Made by a program: the position numbers and the translations under genes. Below the pieces are notes generated by a model. The model made no database searches and was not told where the DNA came from. It saw nothing but the letters and a program-made list of their open reading frames with translations. Of a stretch of 64,000 bases of DNA, positions 59,075 through 64,000 are shown piece after piece. The DNA is taken from contig NZ_OY781882.1 of NCBI RefSeq assembly GCF_963677125.1, positions 5,912,501 to 5,976,500 of the forward strand, written 5' to 3'. Positions within the stretch are counted from its first letter, which is position 1. Each line of letters starts with the position of its first letter. The DNA comes from an uncultured Desulfobacter sp. GTDB lineage: Bacteria > Desulfobacterota > Desulfobacteria > Desulfobacterales > Desulfobacteraceae.

Positions 59075-61474
59075 ATGAAATGGAATCGGCGTGTCTGTGT
59101 CGTTATCGCTTTACTGGTGGTCTGTTGTGTGATCCTTTTCCTCGTTTTGTCGCAACTTAATGATTACCAGGATGACGGACAATTAAATCTTGTCGGTTTG
59201 AATTCCCCTGTGACCGTCATCCGGGACGATTCGGGCATTGCTTATATCCATGCCGAAAATATTGGTGACTTGTTATTTGCCCAAGGATTTGTCACGGCCC
59301 AGGACCGGCTGTTCCAGATGCAGACTACCCGGATGTATTATGAAGGGCGGATGAGCGAACTGGCAGGTGCCAAGGCCAGGGATCTGGATGTCCGTATGCG
59401 CACCATTGGCATTTCACGCATGGCGAATAAACAGGCCCGGATATTAAATCCTGCCTTGCGAAAACAGTTTCAGCACTATGTGGACGGCATAAATGCCTTT
59501 ATAAAAAAATGTCCGGATGACCTTGCTTTGGAATTTAGCCTTGCCGGGATTAAACCGGATTTATGGCAGGTGGAAGACTGCCTCGGTGTTGTGTTTTATA
59601 TGGGATATTCCACGGCAGCCAATCTGACCACGGAGATTGTTTCCCAGATGCTGCTGGATACGTTGGGGTATGAAAAAACCGCCTTGCTTTTACCTTTAAA
59701 TATTAATGTGGACGATCCCGATGACAAGGGCATTATTGTCATGCCGCCCAAGGAGAATCTTGGGTTGGCTTTGCCGTTTGACCCCGGTCTTCTGTCCTAT
59801 GCCGGGGACAGAACGTTGCGGGTGGGCAGTAACAATTGGGCCGTTGCCCCGGAAAAATCGGTCACCGGATCTGCGCTGATGGCCGGAGATCCTCACCTGG
59901 ACCCAAGAATGCTGCCCGGGGTCTGGTATCCGGCTGGACTGATTTGTCCGGGTGTCAGGGCTGTTGGAGCCCAGATCCCCGGTATCCCGGGTATGGGGGT
60001 GGGGCGTACAGAGCACATTGCGTTGTCCGCAACCAACAATTATGGTGACATGGTGGACCTTTATATTGAGACCGTTGATCCGAAAAATCCGAATCATTAT
60101 CTGGAAGGGAATAATTCCATTGCCTTTGGCCATATTAAAGAACGGTTGAAAATTAAAGATAAAAATTCACCCGGCGGCTTTCGAACACAAGATCTGGACA
60201 TCCGGACCACCCGCAGGGGGGCTGTGGTGTCTGAGGTTCTTAAAGGGCTGGACAAAAATAACGTGTTTACGCTTAGATTTGCGCCGGTGGAGTCCATGAC
60301 CCCTGATCTCGGATTGCTGGATGTCCTTACGGCAAAAAATGCCCATGATCTTTCCCAAACCATGCAAGGCCTGACCACGGCCTGTTTTAACTGGGTCTTT
60401 GCCGATAGTTCCGGAAATATCGGTCATCAGGCATCCGGGCGGATTCCTGTACGAAGAAACGGTGGCACGTTTCCCCATGTGGTCAAAGATAGCACAGACA
60501 ACTGGCAGGGCTGGATTGCACCGGATCAGATGCCCGGGCAGATCAATCCGGAAAAAAAGTGGGTGGGTACCTGCAACAATAAAACAGTGGACACAGGCTT
60601 TCCCCAATACTATTCATCTTTTTTTGCGCCGTCATTTCGGTATGCGAGACTAAAAGAGCTCATGGCGGGCAAAGCCAAGCAGGCACCTTTGGATATGTGG
60701 CAGTATCAAAGGGATACAGGCAATGTCATGGCCCGCCACATCGCGCCTATTATGTCACGAATTTTTCTGGCGAACGGGGAGACAAAAGATCTTGGGCAGA
60801 TTCTGGCGGATTGGGATTTTAAAGATGACCCCGAAAAGGCGGCACCTTTGATTTTTCAAACCATATACCGGTATTTTGCCTTGGCCGTGTTTGAGGATGA
60901 CCTGGGGCCGCAAAAGGTTTTGACATTGCTGAATGCATGGTATTACTGGCAGGAGCGCCTTCTGCAGTTTGTACAGGCAGGTGAAAGTCTTTTTTTTGAT
61001 GATATACGCACTGCCGATAAAACCGAAACCATGGCGGATCTTTTTATCCGGGCTGCACATGCCGCCCGAAAGGCGTTGTCCCAAAGCCTTGGTGGCAACC
61101 CTGCCCAGTGGCGCTGGGGGGATCTGCACACCCTTGAACTGGTTAATCCACTTTTTCGCAAAGGGAGACTCAAAAGCTTTTTCGGTACAGGGCCTATGCC
61201 CATGGGGGGATCCGGGGAAACCCTGTATCGGGGGTGGTATGATTTTGACGCTCCCTATGCGGTGACCCATTGCGCATCTCTGCGCTTTGTGGCGGATATG
61301 GGTGATGATGAAAAGCTAATGGCAGTGCTGCCGGGAGGGGTTGCGGGCCGAACCTTTCACCCTCATCAGAAAAATTTGATTAACGGTTTTATGGATGGAC
61401 CTGTCCAGTATTGGTGGTTTTCAGATGCTGCCATTAAGGCCCATGCAAAAACTACGCTGACATTGATGCCGTAA
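59075..61474 (+). CDS. Penicillin acylase (S45) family Ntn hydrolase
   Basis: This 799-residue precursor starts at the ATG at 59075 (AAGGAG six bases upstream). A longer in-frame ORF from 59009 adds 22 residues but has no ribosome site. Residues about 5-27 are a membrane anchor or signal peptide (VCVVIALLVVCCVILFLVL), so it is periplasmic. The alpha subunit carries VTVIRDDSGIAYIHAEN and AQGFVTAQDRLFQMQTTRMY. Autocleavage should occur before Ser252 in VGSNNWAV, giving the nucleophile of the beta subunit, followed by GDPHLDPRMLPG. The family hydrolyses amide bonds of penicillins, acyl-homoserine lactones or other acylated amines. The substrate here is unknown. It seems to be transcribed alone, with the HhH-protein gene 148 bp downstream on the same strand. 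Confidence 0.93.
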   Translation: MKWNRRVCVVIALLVVCCVILFLVLSQLNDYQDDGQLNLVGLNSPVTVIRDDSGIAYIHAENIGDLLFAQGFVTAQDRLFQMQTTRMYYEGRMSELAGAKARDLDVRMRTIGISRMANKQARILNPALRKQFQHYVDGINAFIKKCPDDLALEFSLAGIKPDLWQVEDCLGVVFYMGYSTAANLTTEIVSQMLLDTLGYEKTALLLPLNINVDDPDDKGIIVMPPKENLGLALPFDPGLLSYAGDRTLRVGSNNWAVAPEKSVTGSALMAGDPHLDPRMLPGVWYPAGLICPGVRAVGAQIPGIPGMGVGRTEHIALSATNNYGDMVDLYIETVDPKNPNHYLEGNNSIAFGHIKERLKIKDKNSPGGFRTQDLDIRTTRRGAVVSEVLKGLDKNNVFTLRFAPVESMTPDLGLLDVLTAKNAHDLSQTMQGLTTACFNWVFADSSGNIGHQASGRIPVRRNGGTFPHVVKDSTDNWQGWIAPDQMPGQINPEKKWVGTCNNKTVDTGFPQYYSSFFAPSFRYARLKELMAGKAKQAPLDMWQYQRDTGNVMARHIAPIMSRIFLANGETKDLGQILADWDFKDDPEKAAPLIFQTIYRYFALAVFEDDLGPQKVLTLLNAWYYWQERLLQFVQAGESLFFDDIRTADKTETMADLFIRAAHAARKALSQSLGGNPAQWRWGDLHTLELVNPLFRKGRLKSFFGTGPMPMGGSGETLYRGWYDFDAPYAVTHCASLRFVADMGDDEKLMAVLPGGVAGRTFHPHQKNLINGFMDGPVQYWWFSDAAIKAHAKTTLTLMP

Positions 61475-61622
61475 TTTCATTCACTAAAGCGTTACGGCTT
61501 TGTTTATCCAGAGCATATTGTAAAAGTAATCTGTTTTGGATACATTAAAAAATTATCTGTTGAGTGATTAGGCAATAGTGCCGGCAGTGATTCAAAGAAA
61601 ATCTAATTATGAGGAGAAAAAG

Positions 61623-62228
61623 ATGGATGCTAAAAAATTGACCGCTGTAATAACTTCGATTTGCGCACTTTTATTTTTAGGATTAGGGTCTGCCTATGCG
61701 GCAAATTCTACGAACAGCACGACCAAAAAGGAGGTTGTGACTGTCAAGGAAAAGACCAAATCGACAGATAAAAAGATCAAGTCAACAAAAAAGGAAGTAA
61801 AAACAAGTGTAACGAATAAGACCAAATCATCAACTGGAACTGCCGTTAAAAAAACTTCGGTAAACAATAAAATCAGCACTCAAAAGGGCTCATCAAGCAA
61901 AAAAGTGACCACAGCTGATAACAAGGTCAAAACAAATAATACACTGTCTAAGAACAACGGTATTTTAGAAAATAATAAAAAAGGAATAAGCTCAACGTCA
62001 AAAAAGCAGAGCAGCTCACTTACTAAAAAATTTAGCGGTAGAGTGAATATAAATAAAGGAACAGCTGAGGATTTACAGCAGATTTCGGGGATCGGACCTG
62101 TTAAGGCGAAGAGCATCATTGATTATCGCAAAAAGCATGGAAGCTTTAAAAGCGCACAAGATCTGCTTAACGTTAAAGGCATCGGTAAAGGGACCGTGGA
62201 TAAGATTAAACAATATCTGGTCTTCTAA
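61623..62228 (+). CDS. Secreted helix-hairpin-helix (ComEA-like) protein with Lys/Ser/Thr-rich linker
   Basis: This is 201 residues from the ATG at 61623, preceded by GAGGAG. An in-frame upstream ATG at 61578 has no ribosome site. Residues 1-26 are a clear Sec signal peptide ending AYA-A. Residues about 30-140 are low complexity, rich in Lys, Ser, Thr and Asn and very basic. Residues about 143-201 form a ComEA-type HhH pair: VNINKGTAEDLQQISGIGPV, then KAKSIIDYRKKHG and LLNVKGIGKGTVDKIKQYL. ComEA binds double-stranded DNA at the cell surface during transformation. The exported, strongly basic linker would also favour DNA or polyanion binding. A role in DNA uptake is inference. Confidence 0.85.
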   Translation: MDAKKLTAVITSICALLFLGLGSAYAANSTNSTTKKEVVTVKEKTKSTDKKIKSTKKEVKTSVTNKTKSSTGTAVKKTSVNNKISTQKGSSSKKVTTADNKVKTNNTLSKNNGILENNKKGISSTSKKQSSSLTKKFSGRVNINKGTAEDLQQISGIGPVKAKSIIDYRKKHGSFKSAQDLLNVKGIGKGTVDKIKQYLVF

Positions 62229-62251
62229 TTTTGAGGAAGTTTTTGATGCAT

Positions 62252-62282
62252 AAAAAAACGCCTGCCCGTTGCCGGGCAGGCG
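62252..62282 (-). terminator. Rho-independent terminator of the psp operon
   Basis: A perfect 10-bp GC-rich stem (CGCCTGCCCG/CGGGCAGGCG, 62259-62268 and 62273-62282) with a 4-base loop is followed on the minus strand by seven T. It lies 57 bp after the pspC stop. On the plus strand the hairpin has no T-run, so it serves the minus-strand operon, though it may also block read-through from the HhH gene. Confidence 0.9.
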
Positions 62283-62338
62283 AAAAAAAGGAAAAGAACA
62301 ATGCGTTTTATTGTTCTGCCCTTGACCTAACATTATTT

Positions 62339-62782
62339 TTATTTAAAATCAAATTCTTTTGACGTGACCGTGTCTTCCATGCGCCGAATTCGGCGGTCAA
62401 TATTGTCAAATTTATTCTTAATCCGCTGGATGGCCGAGGATCTTGACCGGGTGTAGGACTGATAGAATTCTTCATCACTTGCATTTTCCAGCGGGATAAC
62501 AGGCTCCGGCTTCAGTAAAAGTCCTGCGATAAAATAGAGGACGCCCACCGGCCAGAACCCAGTGAATAAAAACAGGGCAAGTACAATAATCCGGGTCCAG
62601 AATACCGAGAGGTTAAAGTGTTCCGCCAATCCCCGGCAAACACCTAATATAATGCCCCGCCTGGAGCGGTAAAAGCCCTCGGCTGCAGTCAGGCGGTCCA
62701 TTCTCTGACGAAATCCGCCGGATCTTCCTTGGCCCCACATGGAACCACCTGAACAGTGATATCGATTTTTATGGTATCTCAT
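62339..62782 (-). CDS. pspC: Phage shock protein C domain protein
   Basis: This 147-residue inner-membrane protein has the PspC domain at about 38-97: FYRSRRGIILGVCRGLAEHF, then a membrane segment (VLALFLFTGFWPVGVLYFIA) and LLKPEP. The C-terminal tail (about 100-147) is charged and helical (AIQRIKNKFDNIDRRIRRME). The N-terminus has an additional Gly/Arg-rich stretch. PspC senses envelope stress and helps free PspA from its regulator. AAGGA precedes the ATG. It is the last gene of pspA-pspB-pspC, 33 bp after pspB, and is followed by a strong terminator. Confidence 0.92.
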   Translation of the reverse strand: MRYHKNRYHCSGGSMWGQGRSGGFRQRMDRLTAAEGFYRSRRGIILGVCRGLAEHFNLSVFWTRIIVLALFLFTGFWPVGVLYFIAGLLLKPEPVIPLENASDEEFYQSYTRSRSSAIQRIKNKFDNIDRRIRRMEDTVTSKEFDFK

Positions 62783-62815
62783 TTTTTATCCTTTCAGATT
62801 TGTTGAAAACAGCCG

Positions 62816-63061
62816 TTATTGGTTTTGGTGCCCACGTTCGATGAGTATGGTTTCTAGGGCTTCAATCCGTTCTTCCATTTTGGGCAGGGCGTTGTATATG
62901 TCCTGGATCATTCTGGTCTCTTCGGTCCGGGTCTCCTTTTCATTTTTTGAAAGTCCTCCGGTTTTGGCCGCCCGGATACTGCCGATGATGATGATTCCTA
63001 AGATGACCAGGGCAAGTATTGACCCGCCGACTGTGATGATTGCAATAATTACGCTGCTCAT
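62816..63061 (-). CDS. pspB: PspB-like small membrane protein
   Basis: This is an 81-residue protein with one N-terminal membrane helix (residues about 4-28, IIAIITVGGSILALVILGII). A charged helical tail follows (MIQDIYNALPKMEERIEALE), matching the PspB layout. PspB cooperates with PspC at the inner membrane in phage-shock signalling. AAGGAGG lies just before the ATG. It is located between pspA (30 bp upstream) and pspC. Sequence similarity to E. coli PspB is limited, so the symbol rests on layout and position. Confidence 0.82.
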   Translation of the reverse strand: MSSVIIAIITVGGSILALVILGIIIIGSIRAAKTGGLSKNEKETRTEETRMIQDIYNALPKMEERIEALETILIERGHQNQ

Positions 63062-63091
63062 ATTCCTCCTTTGGTGTTGTCAAAATCAGGC

Positions 63092-63772
63092 TTAGGATTT
63101 TGTATCATCAATTGCTCCGGATTGGGAGGATTTCAATGCATTGAGTTCGTTTTCAATCTCCTCGTCGGCTGCCAGGTCATCAAAAGCGGTTTCAAGGCTG
63201 GAGCGTCTGCCGAAATCAACGAGATCGGCTTCGGCTTCCATACGCTCAATATGATTTTCCATCTCTTCGAATTTTTTGATCACTTCTGAACTGTCTGCCT
63301 TGCGGATTTCCTGTCTGGCCCGTTTTTTATGCTGGGCCCGGATATGCCGCTGAACCAGCATGCGCTGTTTTTCCCGGGCTGATTTCAGCTTGGTTTCAAG
63401 TTCCGTGATATCGTTTTTGTATTGATCCACCATAGTTGAAATGTCAACGAGTTCCGTTTCTACCACCTCCAGGCGCTGGCTGAATCTGCGTTTTTCCATC
63501 AGGGCCTGGCGGGCAAGATCGTCACGGCCTTTGGTTACTGCCAGTTCTGCTTTTTCATTCCAAAACGATTCTTTTTCCTGGGCCTCGTGGCCTAAACGTT
63601 CCACCTTTTTATGATTGGCAATGGCGCCGGCACAGGATGATTTCAGTTCGATCAGGGTGTCTTCCATTTCCCGGATCATGAGCTTGATCATTTTTTCAGG
63701 ATCTTCGGCTTTGTCCAGCATGGCGTTAATGTTTGAAGATACGATATCTCTGAAGCGTGTAAAAATACCCAT
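63092..63772 (-). CDS. pspA: Phage shock protein A
   Basis: This 226-residue protein is almost wholly coiled coil, with the family opening MGIFTRFRDIVSSNINAMLD and KAEDPEKMIKLMIREMEDTL. PspA (ESCRT-III/Vipp1 superfamily) binds damaged inner membrane to limit proton leakage and, in enterobacteria, also inhibits the sigma-54 activator PspF. Length is normal. It is the first gene of the operon, with AGGAG eight bases before the ATG and a -24/-12 promoter about 60-70 bp upstream. No pspF is seen in the window. Confidence 0.96.
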   Translation of the reverse strand: MGIFTRFRDIVSSNINAMLDKAEDPEKMIKLMIREMEDTLIELKSSCAGAIANHKKVERLGHEAQEKESFWNEKAELAVTKGRDDLARQALMEKRRFSQRLEVVETELVDISTMVDQYKNDITELETKLKSAREKQRMLVQRHIRAQHKKRARQEIRKADSSEVIKKFEEMENHIERMEAEADLVDFGRRSSLETAFDDLAADEEIENELNALKSSQSGAIDDTKS

Positions 63773-63828
63773 TTTTGTTCTCCTATTATGAGGTCCTTAA
63801 GTTTTTTTGTGCATCTGTTGTTATTGAG

Positions 63829-63844
63829 AGCAGAAAATGTGCCA
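63829..63844 (-). promoter_or_regulatory. Sigma-54 (-24/-12) promoter of pspABC
   Basis: The minus strand reads TGGCACATTTTCTGCT, with GG and GC separated by exactly ten bases as required for RpoN promoters (consensus TGGCAC-N5-TTGC; one mismatch in the -12 box). The predicted start is near 63,818, giving a leader of about 45 bases. psp operons are classically RpoN/PspF-dependent. Confidence 0.8.
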
Positions 63845-64000
63845 TAAGGTATTTGATTTGAGTTTGCATATAATTTCAAGCGCTTGGGTTTTTTTGCTGG
63901 GGTTTAATTGTGGTGAATATGGCCGCGATATGTTATATGATACTAAAATTTGGTTAATTTGGCCATTTGGGGAGAGGGGGAGAATTGTCATATACTGATT

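Overview
The window looks like chromosome from an anaerobic deltaproteobacterium, most likely a Desulfobacteraceae-type sulfate reducer. This rests on the mix of genes: a PAS protein ending in the CxxC/KKIRDDxGYW/CPEC module common in that group, a sigma-54-type psp operon, stand-alone proB/proA, an IS110 relic and an enormous LEPR-XLL/RTX surface protein. The assignment is an inference from gene style, with moderate confidence. I see no rRNA, tRNA or CRISPR.

Positions 1-43212 are one minus-strand reading frame with no stop that I could find. It starts at 43212 and runs off the left edge, so at least 14,404 residues are visible and the C-terminus is missing. Reading N to C (right to left), it has a LEPR-XLL-like motif, an acidic linker, a DUF4347 domain and about 3,200 residues of RTX-type calcium-binding repeats. 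A very long beta-strand-repeat region follows, containing a roughly 2.2 kb higher-order repeat. Then come about 14 tandem copies of a ~90-residue 'HGL...GD.V.Y...GL.DG..Y.V' module, and finally more beta-strand repeats. A TolC-family outer-membrane gene lies 35 bp upstream on the same strand. The pair therefore looks like a type I secretion outer-membrane channel plus a giant exported adhesin or cell-surface protein. The ABC and membrane-fusion partners are not in the window and may lie beyond the left edge.

Positions 45332-48746 hold ordinary metabolism: proB and proA (proline biosynthesis, minus strand, separated by a 125-bp imperfect palindrome) and a LysE-type exporter (plus strand). Positions 49020-51720 are an AT-richer accessory islet on the minus strand: a frameshifted fragment resembling the N-terminus of bacterial RyR-domain proteins, then a zinc-ribbon/TIR protein, then an overlapping HEAT-like repeat protein. 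This is a candidate defence or conflict module. Positions 52093-58208 hold three minus-strand signalling genes: a multi-PAS protein without a recognisable output domain, a methyl-accepting chemotaxis protein with a TTG start, and a PAS/LuxR-HTH regulator.

Positions 58359-58731 are a decayed IS110-family transposase end. Positions 59075-61474 encode a penicillin-acylase-family Ntn hydrolase, and 61623-62228 a secreted helix-hairpin-helix (ComEA-like) protein. The right end is a pspA-pspB-pspC envelope-stress operon on the minus strand, with a well-spaced -24/-12 promoter upstream and a strong intrinsic terminator downstream.
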